NCBI GenBank assembly: GCA_963718995.1
Contig: CAVRAP010000019.1
Coordinates: 1-64,000 of the forward strand
Direction: 5' to 3'
Length of the DNA stretch: 64,000 nucleotides
Origin: UBA4744 sp963718995
Lineage (GTDB): Bacteria; Actinomycetota; Acidimicrobiia; Spongiisociales; UBA4744
Position 1 is the stretch's first letter. Each line of letters opens with the position of its first letter. The position numbers were made by a program, and so were the translations under genes. Under the pieces are notes generated by a model, which searched no databases, had not been told where the DNA came from, and saw only the letters and a program-made list of their open reading frames with translations. Below are positions 45,393-54,392 of this stretch, in pieces.

Positions 45393-46040
45393 TCATGGGC
45401 AGTTGGCCGAGTTGGGTGTCCAGATGTTGCGGCCCGAAATCTCCGTGGTGCCGAGCCGGGCACTTATCCGGTCGTTGGTGTTCCCATCGACCCAGATCCG
45501 GACGGTGATGACCTTGCCCTGGGAGGGGAGTGCCGAGGCAACTCCACCCTGATTAGTGAAGACGGGGACACCGGCCGTTCCCAGAGCGCGCCCGACCTTG
45601 GTGTTGTACACGTCGTCGACATAGGTTTCATTCTGGACTCCACTGATGATGGTTCTCCAGGTGACCCCATCGTCCGCCGATCGCTGCAAATCTGTGGCAA
45701 CCCCGTCGCCGTCCGTGTCGCGAAGGTCGTAGATGAGATCGTCGTATCCGACGGCACTGGTCGTTGCCGTGTAGCCGCGGGTCCGGAACTCCAGTCGATT
45801 CGATTCGAAACCGGGGAGCGGTTCGCACACTTTCTCGGCGCTGCGGAAGTCGCGGTCCATTTGTTGCAGGGCCAGGCGGACGTCGTCGTTGGAGCGCGCC
45901 GTACCTTCGAGGTCCCTGGTGGCCGACATCGTGGTCTGCAGGAGGGACAGGAAGACGGCCGCCACGATGGCCATCAGCATCATGGACACCATGAGCTCAG
46001 TCAGAGAAAGCCCTCGATCCGAGTGGTGCAGGCGTCTCAT
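45393..46040 (-). CDS. Type IV prepilin-like protein (PilW/GspJ-like)
   Basis: A 215-residue protein with a class III leader: DRGLSLTELMVSMMLMAIVA, cleavage after Gly, and Glu at +5. The helix continues to about residue 40. The globular part (ALQQMDRDFRSAEKVCEPLP) resembles the GspJ/PilW minor-pilin pattern. Start overlaps the upstream stop by one base (TGATG). It would assemble in a type IV pilus or pseudopilus tip together with the neighbours. Confidence 0.78.
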   Translation of the reverse strand: MRRLHHSDRGLSLTELMVSMMLMAIVAAVFLSLLQTTMSATRDLEGTARSNDDVRLALQQMDRDFRSAEKVCEPLPGFESNRLEFRTRGYTATTSAVGYDDLIYDLRDTDGDGVATDLQRSADDGVTWRTIISGVQNETYVDDVYNTKVGRALGTAGVPVFTNQGGVASALPSQGKVITVRIWVDGNTNDRISARLGTTEISGRNIWTPNSANCP

Positions 46041-48023
46041 CAGCTTGCATCCGGATCAATATAGAGAGCGGTGACTCCGACACCGCCCAGGTCGAAGGTG
46101 AGTACGACGTTGTACAGAGTGCCGTCCAGGAGGGGATCCGCGTCGATGACCGTGTCGACCACCCGGTAGGAGATCGTCCCGGTGACCATCCCCGTTGCCT
46201 GGACTCGAGATTCGGAAACATCCAGGTTGGTGTCTTCGGTGTACGAGCGGCACGGCTTCCGTATCAGAATCGATCCCTGGACTTCGTAATGCAATTGCGG
46301 GTCACCGGTCGGGGTGATATCCCAGGTGCGAGGTCCTCCGGCGCCGTCGTCGACGGTGATCAGATCGGGTGACGGCAGAGCCGAGCAACTTCCGGTGGCG
46401 CCGAAACCCGAATACACCGTGACGTATTTGGTTGTACCGGGATCCCAGAGCTTCACGATCACATTGCCCGTTGTGGACAGGTTGGGTGGGCGAGCGGCGT
46501 TCTCGCCTGCGGCCAGGTCGGTGCCGAAGACGCTAGGGGTCTCGATGATGACCCAGCCTTGGAAGGTGCTTTTTGCCAGCGGGCCAACCGAGTCCGGGAA
46601 CAGGTACAGCGGTTCGGCCGCCCAGCTGTAGTCGACGCGGACCTGCCGGTCGGTGGAAGGAGAAGGAGCGTCGTATCGGTCGGCGTTGGCCGAATAGGTC
46701 AGGGCGGGCCCAACCGAATCGTGTCCGCGGGCAAAGAAGGCGAACTCGTAGAACGGCGCATCCAGCGTGTCCCCCAGTTTGGCCTCGTACAGTGTCCGGA
46801 CGGCCGCGGTCCGCATACTCTGTGAAGCCACCGTTGGTACGGTCGGCCGACTCCAGCCCGAACGAGGCATAGGGGAGACCGTCAACTTTCGGGTTCAACG
46901 AGGTCGGGTTGTATTCGGTCCACAGTTCTGCCCAGTACTTGGTTGGCTGCGCGGCCAGGAGATTGCTCAGGTCGGCCACGCTGAAGTCGTTGGGATGCGC
47001 CCCGCTGATCTGAAAGGCGGGTAGGAGGGATGTCAAGATGGCGTTGGAGTCATCGAGAGGAGCCACCGAGACCGCATCGTCATCGGCCGACCTCAGGACG
47101 TCGATCGGTTCGGGGCGGATCAGTACATCGTCGGCGGTGTCGAACAAACCGTCCGGGCCCGCATATTTGGCATCTCCCGATGTGGCTGAACTGCGTGCGA
47201 TCTCGGAGGAGACGTAGTCGCTGGTGGCCGAAACGAAACCGTCGGAGAAGACGAGATTCGCCTGGAACAGGTCCCGTGGAGCGAGAACCCAGGCGCGGGT
47301 GCCGCGCACGGTGGTGAGCAGCGGATTGCCGACCCCGTCCGTGAATACCGGCGAGGGCTTGCCGTCGCCGGTCACGGTCAGATAGCCACCGTCCAGGGTC
47401 ACTTCACCATGGATGAGGGGCTGGGATGGCTCGGTGAATGGGGAGACCAGCGTTGAGAGGCGCACCTCCCGCGGGAACCCGCCGGGAGGAGTCCAGGCGA
47501 CGACCGCGGTGATGCGACGGTACTTCTCGGTGGCCGGGTCGAGCGGATCTGTTCGCACCGACGTGACGAAAAGGTACCGATCAAATGGTGTGTTGTCGCG
47601 TTCCTGCTGGTCGTGAAACGACAGGAAGGGGTCGAAGGTCGCCCCGTTGACGAAGACGAGCTCCTCTCCGCCGAAATCCCAGTTGCCGGATAACGGGTTG
47701 AGGGTGAGGTCCGTCCCGAAGACTCCGGTGGTCGGGTCGCTGAAGGTCGTGCACCCTACCTCGGTGGGGCACGTGGTTCCGTTGGCCAGCGATGTCAGAC
47801 CCATGTGATTCCACTCGAGTGATCGAGAGCGCTCGAGCAACTCCGAGGCAAAGGCGGTTGCTGCCGCCTGCCGCTTCGTTTCGACGATGACTCGCGTGCC
47901 CGTGTCCATCGTTCGAAGCAGCACAACCACCAGGGCGAACACGATGGTGAGGGCCACGACGGACTCGACGATCGTAAAGCCTGACTGATCCCTCAGGCGC
48001 GCCGTATTTTTGCTCCCAATCAT
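46040..48023 (-). CDS. Type IV prepilin-like protein with large C-terminal region (frameshifted once)
   Basis: About 660 residues. The leader QSGFTIVESVVALTIVFALV is a classic prepilin site (Gly, then Phe-Thr-Ile-Val-Glu), PilV-like. A large extracellular region follows, probably several beta domains (PREVRLSTLVSPFTEPSQPL, GEVTLDGGYLTVTGDGKPS). The frame changes near 46,830 and continues to the stop at 46040-46042 with VVDTVIDADPLLDGTLYNVV. The size is far above ordinary minor pilins, suggesting an adhesin-like tip. The major pilin, PilB, PilC and PilD genes are not in this window. Confidence 0.72.
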
Positions 48024-48080
48024 GGTTTGTCTATCGGCTGTTTGTTACCGAGTCTGGACCGGAATGTCTGCCTAAATCGC

Positions 48081-48434
48081 TCAGTGCGGAAGGGGCTCCA
48101 GGTCGATCGGGAGGCCTGCCTGATGCCAGGCGATGATGCCGCCGGCCAGGTTGAAAACATTGTCCATGCCGGCCTCGCGAATGAGGGCCGCGGTGGCCAT
48201 GGCCGAACGGTTTCCCGACCGGCACTGCAGTATCACGGGGCGGTCGCGCGGTAACGCTTCGAACCAATCGTTGATTTCCGAGAGAGGCTTGAACTCGGCT
48301 CCCGGAATCCGCACTTCTTCCCATTCGTCGGCTTCGCGGATATCCACCATCAGGGCTCCGGCGGCGATCAGATCGGCGGCGTTGTGCGGATTGGTTTCGG
48401 GCACCCCGCCAAAAAGGTCAGTCATATCGGGCAC
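48081..48434 (-). CDS. Rhodanese-like domain protein
   Basis: A 117-residue single-domain rhodanese without signal peptide. ALMVDIREADEWEEVRIPGA is the CH2A-like region, and VILQCRSGNRSAMATAAL has the active-site loop C-R-S-G-N-R. It carries sulfane sulfur as a Cys-persulfide. It differs from the dual-domain exported rhodanese at 61748. Confidence 0.88.
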   Translation of the reverse strand: MPDMTDLFGGVPETNPHNAADLIAAGALMVDIREADEWEEVRIPGAEFKPLSEINDWFEALPRDRPVILQCRSGNRSAMATAALIREAGMDNVFNLAGGIIAWHQAGLPIDLEPLPH

Positions 48435-48511
48435 GTTAGCCGGGAGCGAACCGTGACCGGTTTTCAGCGAGATGTCACCGGAGGGCCCAACTCCCCGGTA
48501 ACCTTACGTTG

Positions 48512-49696
48512 GTGACCTTCCTGACCCACCACTCCACGCCCCTGGCACGCCGGCATCCGGCCGTAAGGAGACGGACCGGCCTGCTGGTGGTTGCCACCCT
48601 GTTGATTACCGTGCTTGCCGGGATAGAACCGGTAGCGGCGATCGGCTCGGCCGACCGGAGGGTTCTGACGATTGGCGAAGTGGGCGGGATGTCCGCCGAG
48701 GTCGAGGCCACCATCACCTCCGCCGCGGAACGGTTTGGCGCCCGCTGGGCGACCTTCCATCGGGGCACGCTGCGGCTCACCTCCGTTGAGCGGGGTGACG
48801 AGACGGTGCAGAAGGCACCCGGCGGCTTCTTCTATCCGATGTCGACAACCGCGGTCGATGCGACCCAAGCTGCACCGCTGCTGGGGGACGCTGCAGCCGC
48901 AGTGCTCAGGAATGGTGATCTGGTGATGGGCGAAACGTCTGCGGGGTTGCGCGGAGCCGTTGCTGGGGACCTAGTGAATCTGGTTGGCTGGAACGGCCGT
49001 TCGTATCAGTTCACCATTGGAGCGGTGGTTCCCGATGAACTGATTGGCTGGGCGGAACTGGTGCTGGACGAGAACGTGGCTGCGGAGATCGGGTTCAACC
49101 GGGCTGCGTTTGTAGCCATTTGGGATTACGAACCCGCCGATGAGCTGCTGCTGGCCATGTGGTCTCGGCTGCCGGATGCCCTGCTGACGATCAACGCGTA
49201 CTTCGACCCAGACGATCCGGACGCCGTCTTGCCGACCGTCCTGGTCAAGGAACGGTTCGGCGAATTTTCCTATCGCCCGACCAGCGGGGATCAGATCATC
49301 CTGGACTCGGAGTGGCGGCGCACCAATATCGTCGATGTCAACCTTCCCTATCTGGGTCCCTTTCGCTGTCACAAAGATGTCGTGCCTCTCCTTGAAGGCG
49401 CCCTCGCGGAGATCAAAGCGGACGGCCTGGCCTGGATGATCAACTACCAGGACTTCCAAATCGCCGGCGGCTGTTACAACGCCCGTCTCATTCGCGGCGG
49501 CGACAAGGGCGGGGCAGTTTCCCGGCATACCTGGGGAATCGCCATCGACATCAACCCCAGCGAAAACCCCTACGGCGGTCGGGTCGGTATGGACCGGCGC
49601 ATCGGCGAGATCTTCCGGAAGTGGGGCTTTGCCTGGGGAGCGGGTTGGCGCTTCACCGACGGAGGTCATTTCGAGTGGACACACGACGTCGCTTGA
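48512..49696 (+). CDS. Exported M15-family D-Ala-D-Ala-type metallopeptidase
   Basis: A 394-residue protein with an N-terminal signal/anchor helix (about residues 24-42). The C-terminal domain has the zinc peptidase pattern SRHTWGIAIDINPSENP (His and Asp ligands) and GHFEWTHDVA (last His), the M15_4 (VanY-like) arrangement. It probably cleaves cell-wall peptides outside the membrane. A central region of about 200 residues has no recognised domain. Start is GTG 48512 or TTG 48509; no strong SD. A 7-bp hairpin (49720-49739) follows. Confidence 0.78.
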   Translation: MTFLTHHSTPLARRHPAVRRRTGLLVVATLLITVLAGIEPVAAIGSADRRVLTIGEVGGMSAEVEATITSAAERFGARWATFHRGTLRLTSVERGDETVQKAPGGFFYPMSTTAVDATQAAPLLGDAAAAVLRNGDLVMGETSAGLRGAVAGDLVNLVGWNGRSYQFTIGAVVPDELIGWAELVLDENVAAEIGFNRAAFVAIWDYEPADELLLAMWSRLPDALLTINAYFDPDDPDAVLPTVLVKERFGEFSYRPTSGDQIILDSEWRRTNIVDVNLPYLGPFRCHKDVVPLLEGALAEIKADGLAWMINYQDFQIAGGCYNARLIRGGDKGGAVSRHTWGIAIDINPSENPYGGRVGMDRRIGEIFRKWGFAWGAGWRFTDGGHFEWTHDVA

Positions 49697-49911
49697 TGGT
49701 GAGGTCGAAGTTTTCCTACCACGGCGATCGGACGCCGTGTAGTGTCAAAACTGAGTGAGGTACTGTACGAAGTCTGACGTTTGGCTGCGGTCCTCCCGCC
49801 TTGCGCTCGTTGTGACACGGCGCACGCGAGCCGCTTCCCCTGTGATCTTCCCGATGTTCTGCTGTGCACAATCGTCATCCGCGGCCTCTGGCTGACGGAG
49901 GAAGGAGACTC

Positions 49912-51045
49912 ATGCAGGTCGACCAGATCCGGCAATTCACCAACTCCACCTTTCCGGTGCTGTCTGTGTACCTCAACCGGGTCGGCACCCCCCGCGACAG
50001 GACGTCGACCGGGGCCCGGCTCACCGAGTTGCTCCGACCGGTTCGCGAGGCGGTAGAAACTGGCGGGCTGAGTCATGATGCGGCGATGTCGTTGCGGGCG
50101 GATGTCAAGACGGTCCAAGGTCTCGCCGATCGGATCGATGCTGATCCTGCCTCGGCAGCCGTCTTTCTGTGTCACGGTGCAGACTGGTTTCACTACGTTT
50201 CGGTCAATCGGCCAGTCTGGGATGTAGCCCGAATCGGCAACCGGGCATATCTTCGGCCCCTGCGAGCCGCCGAGGCCGAGGTCCGATCGGCGGCGGTCAT
50301 CTTCGATCCCCGGCGCTCGGTGGTATTCGTCAAACACGGCGATGAGCTCCGGGAGTACGGAGAAGTCGTGGAAGAAGCCGTCAGGAAATCCAATTATGGA
50401 GGCTTCGCGGGGTACGAGGAGCGCGGAGTTCGCAGCCATGCGGACGCGGTGGTGCAGCGCCAATTCAAAGAGACGGCCGACCTGGTGTTTCGCCTCTTCC
50501 AGACAGAAGGATTCGATTTCCTGTTCCTCGGCGGGCATCAGGAATCGATCGACGAGGGATCGAAACTCCTCCATCCGTACGTGAAGGCGCATGTTGGGGG
50601 AGCTTTCGTCATCGATACCCACACCATGACCCCGGCCCTGGTCAAGGAACAGCTGATCGGCCTCGAGGAGGCCGCCGTTGCGGAGCACGAGGTCGCCCGT
50701 ATCCAGGAGCTGCTCGATACCGCAGGGGCGGGCGGCCCGGCCGTGCTCGGCATCGCCGATGTGCTCGCCGCCGTCAACGCCAAGGCCATCGATCGGTTGA
50801 TCGTTTCGGGGAGTTTCACCAAGACGGGTGCCGTCTGCGAATCGTGCGGCTGGCTCTCTCGCAACGGCACCAGCTGCCCGGTCTGCGGGTCGGCAACCCG
50901 ACCGACCGAAGACGTCGTGGACGAGATCATCGAGGCGACCATTGGCGAGAGCGGAGAGGTGCTGCAGGTGTCGGTTGCTTCCGCGCTCGACCAGAAGGCG
51001 ATCGGAGCGTTGCTTCGGTTTCAACTGCCGGCCGGTCTCACCTAA
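49912..51045 (+). CDS. baeRF-type (bacterial archaeo-eukaryotic release-factor-like) protein with C-terminal zinc ribbon
   Basis: A 377-residue protein of the bacterial eRF1-like group (Vms1/ANKZF1-type peptidyl-tRNA hydrolase annotation). VLSVYLNRVGTPRD at the N-terminus and the central AAVIFDPRRSVVFVKHGDEL and FLFLGGHQESIDEGSKLLHPYV match the domain 2/3 folds. The C-terminal region has CESCGWLSRNGTSCPVCGS, a four-Cys zinc ribbon as in archaeal aRF1. A role in ribosome rescue or stress is inferred from the fold; a GGQ motif is not visible. ATG 49912 has GGAGGAAGGAG upstream. Confidence 0.78.
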   Translation: MQVDQIRQFTNSTFPVLSVYLNRVGTPRDRTSTGARLTELLRPVREAVETGGLSHDAAMSLRADVKTVQGLADRIDADPASAAVFLCHGADWFHYVSVNRPVWDVARIGNRAYLRPLRAAEAEVRSAAVIFDPRRSVVFVKHGDELREYGEVVEEAVRKSNYGGFAGYEERGVRSHADAVVQRQFKETADLVFRLFQTEGFDFLFLGGHQESIDEGSKLLHPYVKAHVGGAFVIDTHTMTPALVKEQLIGLEEAAVAEHEVARIQELLDTAGAGGPAVLGIADVLAAVNAKAIDRLIVSGSFTKTGAVCESCGWLSRNGTSCPVCGSATRPTEDVVDEIIEATIGESGEVLQVSVASALDQKAIGALLRFQLPAGLT

Positions 51046-51093
51046 CCGGTGCCCGTGCATGCCGAGGGAATCGTCGTCCGATAACGTGGGGTC

Positions 51094-52179
51094 ATGACAG
51101 ACCAACTGGCTCGACTCAGGCAGTGGAAACTCGACGGCAAGGATGTGGCGGTTGCCACCGTGGTGCGTGTGCAGGGGTCGGCTCCACGACCAGAAGGGGC
51201 GTGTCTGCTGGTGTCCTCTGCGGAGGAGCTCGACGGGTCCGTTAGCGGAGGTTGTGTCGAGAACGACGTGGCGCTGCATGCTCTCCAGGTACTCGAGGCC
51301 GGAGTCCCGCGGTTGGTGACCTATGGCATTGCCGACGAGGATGCTTTCGAGGTCGGTCTCGCCTGCGGAGGGACCATCCAGGTCTATATCGAGCCTGCTG
51401 AAGCTGATGAGATCACCGAAGCAGTTGAGCAGCTCATCCTGGCCCGGCGCCTCGGGGCGAGAGTAAGGGCGGTGGCCGGCGGGGACTGGAAGGCGGTCAT
51501 CGACGCCAAGCAAGGCGTGGTGGCCGGCACCATCCCTGGTTCCCTGGTCGACGATGTTCTTGCTGATGCACAACAACTGATGGGTGACGAGCAGAGCCGG
51601 ACACTCACCTACGACGGAGTCGATGTCTTCATTGATTCGATCGTCCCTCCGCCCCGGTTGTTGATCTTTGGGGCGGGGCCTTTTGCCGAGCCGCTTTGCG
51701 CGATCGGGGCCCGGGTCGGGTACGAGGTCACCCTGATTGATCCGCGTCCGGCCTTTGCCCGGCCGGAGTTGTTCCCCGATGCGCATGAGGTGATCGTCGC
51801 CTGGCCGGAGACCGTCCTGGATGCGCAACCCTGGGAGGGGAGTTTTGTGGTCGTCTTGAACCACAACCAACGTCTCGAGGATCCGGTGATCCGGAGAGCG
51901 CTCGCCGAGCCGATCGCGTACATCGGGGTGATGGGGAGCAGGCGCACCCATGCCGATCGTCTGGTGCGACTACAGACGGACGGATGGTCGGTGGCCGATC
52001 AGGAGCGGATTCACGGTCCGATCGGGTTGGATATTGGCGCCGAGACCCCGGCGGAAGTTGCGCTGTCGATCCTCGCCGAGATGACCACGCTGCGGTACGG
52101 AAGCGGTGGAGGCGACTCTTTGAAGGGGACCCGGGGGAGGATCCATCCGCAACGGAAGGATGACTCCGGAGACGTATAG
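51094..52179 (+). CDS. XdhC/CoxI family molybdenum-hydroxylase maturation protein
   Basis: A 361-residue XdhC-type protein. The N-terminal XdhC_CoxI part has VVRVQGSAPRPEGACLLV and GSVSGGCVENDVA. The C-terminal Rossmann domain has LLIFGAGPFAEPLCAIGARVG, VLNHNQRLEDPVI and YIGVMGSRRTHADR. These proteins bind molybdenum cofactor and help insert its sulfurated form into xanthine dehydrogenase/CO dehydrogenase-type enzymes. The following MocA-like gene supports a Moco role. The client enzyme is not in the window. Confidence 0.9.
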   Translation: MTDQLARLRQWKLDGKDVAVATVVRVQGSAPRPEGACLLVSSAEELDGSVSGGCVENDVALHALQVLEAGVPRLVTYGIADEDAFEVGLACGGTIQVYIEPAEADEITEAVEQLILARRLGARVRAVAGGDWKAVIDAKQGVVAGTIPGSLVDDVLADAQQLMGDEQSRTLTYDGVDVFIDSIVPPPRLLIFGAGPFAEPLCAIGARVGYEVTLIDPRPAFARPELFPDAHEVIVAWPETVLDAQPWEGSFVVVLNHNQRLEDPVIRRALAEPIAYIGVMGSRRTHADRLVRLQTDGWSVADQERIHGPIGLDIGAETPAEVALSILAEMTTLRYGSGGGDSLKGTRGRIHPQRKDDSGDV

Positions 52180-52211
52180 TGGACCTGCGTCACCAACCAC
52201 CCGGTCCATTC

Positions 52212-52802
52212 ATGAGCACAACTGCCCTCGTTCTCGCCGCCGGCCCGTCGACTCGTCTTGGCCGGGCAAAACAACTCCTCCCGTGGGGAGGTCCGACGCT
52301 TCTGGAGAAGGTCGTCCAGCAGACGTTGACCTGGCCGGTTGATGCCGTCTGGGTGGTCCTCGGGAGCCGGTACGAGGAAATCCTGGACACGGTCGACTTT
52401 GGTGATGCCGGTGTCATTGAGAACCCCGAATGGGAGGAAGGGATGGCTTCTTCGATGCGTGTCGGTCTCGACGCGGCCGGTCGCGATCCATCTGCCGAAG
52501 CAGCCTTCATCGTGATGGGTGATCAACCGGGGATCGATCCGGCCGTGGTAGCTGCCCTGCTCGATCACCGCCGCTCGAGTGATGCCCTCGCCATCGTTCC
52601 GAAGTACCGGTACGTGCGCGGCCATCCGGTCCTGGTCGCCCGGGCGTTATGGGCCCGCCTGATGAGCCTGGAAGGCGACCAAGGGGGACGCAACCTCCTG
52701 CAAGCCCATCCGGACTGGGTCGAAGAGGTCTTCTTCGAGCAACTGGCTCCCCGCGACGTCGATACCACGGACGACGTGACGGATCTGCAACCGCGCGGGT
52801 AG
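52212..52802 (+). CDS. MobA/MocA-like nucleotidyltransferase
   Basis: A 196-residue NTP transferase: TALVLAAGPSTRLGRAKQLLPWGG is the nucleotide-binding loop with conserved Gly, Arg and Lys; VMGDQPGIDP contains the Asp that binds metal; KYRYVRGHPVLVARALW the later conserved Gly-His-Pro. It fits molybdenum cofactor cytidylyltransferases (MocA) that make MCD for CoxL/XDH-family enzymes. ATG 52212 was chosen at the family start. It lies 32 bases after xdhC. Confidence 0.85.
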   Translation: MSTTALVLAAGPSTRLGRAKQLLPWGGPTLLEKVVQQTLTWPVDAVWVVLGSRYEEILDTVDFGDAGVIENPEWEEGMASSMRVGLDAAGRDPSAEAAFIVMGDQPGIDPAVVAALLDHRRSSDALAIVPKYRYVRGHPVLVARALWARLMSLEGDQGGRNLLQAHPDWVEEVFFEQLAPRDVDTTDDVTDLQPRG

Positions 52803-52900
52803 GCATCAGTCACCTCGGTCATCAGGACGATGGCAAATGGGTGGTCTCAATGGGTCACGCTGTCCCTGAGAGAAATATGGCCCTCTTACAGGGGTTCTTA

Positions 52901-52929
52901 TTGACTTTCGATAAGGGCAAGATTATCGT
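52901..52929 (+). promoter_or_regulatory. Promoter with overlapping inverted repeat upstream of the DUF2975/XRE pair
   Basis: TTGACT (52901-52906), a 17-base spacer and TATCGT (52924-52929) fit a housekeeping promoter. CGATAA (52909-52914) and TTATCG (52923-52928) form an inverted repeat across spacer and -10, with another CGATA half-site at 52934. The start codon at 52938 is about where transcription should begin, so the mRNA may be leaderless. The repeat is a plausible site for the XRE repressor encoded by the second gene. Confidence 0.55.
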
Positions 52930-52937
52930 TCTTCGAT

Positions 52938-53603
52938 ATGAACACACACAACCAATCTCTGAGCGGAAGAGGCCTGCGGGCGCTGGATCTTGGTCTCAAG
53001 GTCGCCCGGTTTCTTCTCATAGTTGCGACCGGCATCACCATTCCATTGGCGATCCTCGCCCTGTCCGGCCGAGGTGACATGTTCATCTCAGCGACGCTTG
53101 ATGAGCCCTACGGGGTCGAGTTCGCGGACGGGCGACGGGTCGATGTTTCCGGCGGTGTGCGCTCCTACTCGAACTTTGAAATCGGAAGGGAACGCGATTC
53201 GATTGCAGACGTACCGGTCATCCAGCTCCTCTTGAAGATCCAACGAACCGACCTGGCCAGCCGAGGGGTCTTCCTCGCCTTTGTGGCCGGTCTGCTGGCG
53301 GCTGCCTGGGTCGGGCTCGTCAATCTCGGCCGCATCGTGCAATCAACGATCGCCGGCCGGCCGTTCGCCGATGAGAATCCCGGAAGGCTGCGATGGCTGG
53401 GGGGCGCCATACTGGCCCTTCCGGCGATCGACCTGATGCGTACGGCACTGCTCGACCGAACGCTGGATGTCGATCTGCCCGTATCGGTTTCGACGCTCGG
53501 CCCCGTCTGGGCGCTGCTGTTGGTCGGGATAGGCATGTTCGCCCTGGCCGAGGTCTTTGTGGAGGCAGCCCGACTGCGCCGGTTCGAGGAAGACACGATC
53601 TGA
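52938..53603 (+). CDS. DUF2975 domain membrane protein
   Basis: A 221-residue protein with about four transmembrane helices (near residues 21-45, 105-128, 145-170, 185-210). DUF2975 proteins usually precede a small XRE regulator of the YozG type, as here (stop 53603, next start 53605). The loop GVEFADGRRVDVSGGVRSYS is extracytoplasmic. Such pairs resemble membrane sensor/transcription-factor modules. Possible leaderless start at ATG 52938. Confidence 0.8.
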   Translation: MNTHNQSLSGRGLRALDLGLKVARFLLIVATGITIPLAILALSGRGDMFISATLDEPYGVEFADGRRVDVSGGVRSYSNFEIGRERDSIADVPVIQLLLKIQRTDLASRGVFLAFVAGLLAAAWVGLVNLGRIVQSTIAGRPFADENPGRLRWLGGAILALPAIDLMRTALLDRTLDVDLPVSVSTLGPVWALLLVGIGMFALAEVFVEAARLRRFEEDTI

Positions 53604-53604
53604 G

Positions 53605-53808
53605 ATGACGATCACCGTTCATCTCGACGAGGTCCTCGATCAACGGGGGATGACGCTGACCCAGTTGTCCGAGGAGGTCGGCATCACGCTCGCCAACCTT
53701 TCGATCCTCAAGACGGGAAAGGCCAAAGCGATCCGTTTCTCGACTTTGGAGTCGATCTGCGCGGCGCTCGAATGTCAACCGGGGGACATCCTTCGTTGGG
53801 CTCGATGA
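53605..53808 (+). CDS. XRE-family transcriptional regulator (YozG-like)
   Basis: A 67-residue single helix-turn-helix protein: LDEVLDQRGMTLTQLSEEVG, then ITLANLSILKTGKAKAIRFS and LESICAALECQPGDIL, the compact YozG/Cro-like fold. It starts one base after the DUF2975 stop, so the two are coupled. The inverted repeat over the promoter at 52909-52928 is its likely operator. Confidence 0.88.
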   Translation: MTITVHLDEVLDQRGMTLTQLSEEVGITLANLSILKTGKAKAIRFSTLESICAALECQPGDILRWAR

Positions 53809-53918
53809 CGGCAGGGGGTCTTCGCTATTCCGCGTGGCATGCCGATGAGGTCGCTGGCTAGGCTGACCGATGGGCCGGCCGCGCTGCGGAGGCTGTCGGA
53901 GTACAGGGAAGGATTGCG

Positions 53919-54323
53919 ATGGCCACGATCGATACGATTGCGGGACTTGATCCCAAATCTGCCACCAGGTTCCGCAAATCGAGGGTGCGCACGACGGAAG
54001 CTCTCCTCAAGCGAGGTGCAACCAGGCGAGGTCGTAAGGACCTTGCGGTAGCCACGAGACTTGACGAGAAGCAGATACTCGTGTGGCTGAACCGAGCCGA
54101 CCTCATGCGGGTCAAGGGGATCGGCTCGGAGTACTCCGATCTTCTGGAGGCTGCCGGAGTGGACACCATCAAGGAACTGCGCCGGCGCAACCCGGCTTCT
54201 CTGACCAAGAAGATGATGCAGATCAATGAGTCGCGAAAACTCGTCCAGAGGCTCCCTACCGAAGGAATGGTCGAACGCTGGGTTGCGCACGCCTCACAAC
54301 TCGACCCGATCATCACGTACTAG
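53919..54323 (+). CDS. DUF4332 (helix-hairpin-helix-like) protein
   Basis: A 134-residue protein: LDPKSATRFRKSRVRTTEALLKRG and LMRVKGIGSEYSDLLEAAGVDTIKELRRRNPASL, the paired helix-hairpin-helix pattern of DUF4332. It is basic and likely binds nucleic acid; no enzyme motif is present. AGGGAAGG precedes the ATG. Followed by a strong bidirectional terminator. Confidence 0.85.
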   Translation: MATIDTIAGLDPKSATRFRKSRVRTTEALLKRGATRRGRKDLAVATRLDEKQILVWLNRADLMRVKGIGSEYSDLLEAAGVDTIKELRRRNPASLTKKMMQINESRKLVQRLPTEGMVERWVAHASQLDPIITY

Positions 54324-54342
54324 AGCGTTGTGTCAAGAATGA

Positions 54343-54376
54343 CGAGGGGGCCCCGATGGGGCCCCCTCGCTCTTCC
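54343..54376. terminator. Bidirectional terminator between convergent genes
   Basis: CGAGGGGGCCCC pairs perfectly with GGGGCCCCCTCG (54343-54354 with 54358-54369) around a GAT loop, followed by a short pyrimidine run (CTCTTCC). It lies between the DUF4332 gene (+) and the Lys/Ala-rich protein gene (-). Confidence 0.85.
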
Positions 54377-54392
54377 GTGATGTCCGGACCGC

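Noticed and set aside
49666..51951. Long minus-strand open frame of 761 codons
   Set aside because: It is antisense to the well-supported baeRF-type and XdhC genes and has no recognisable domain.
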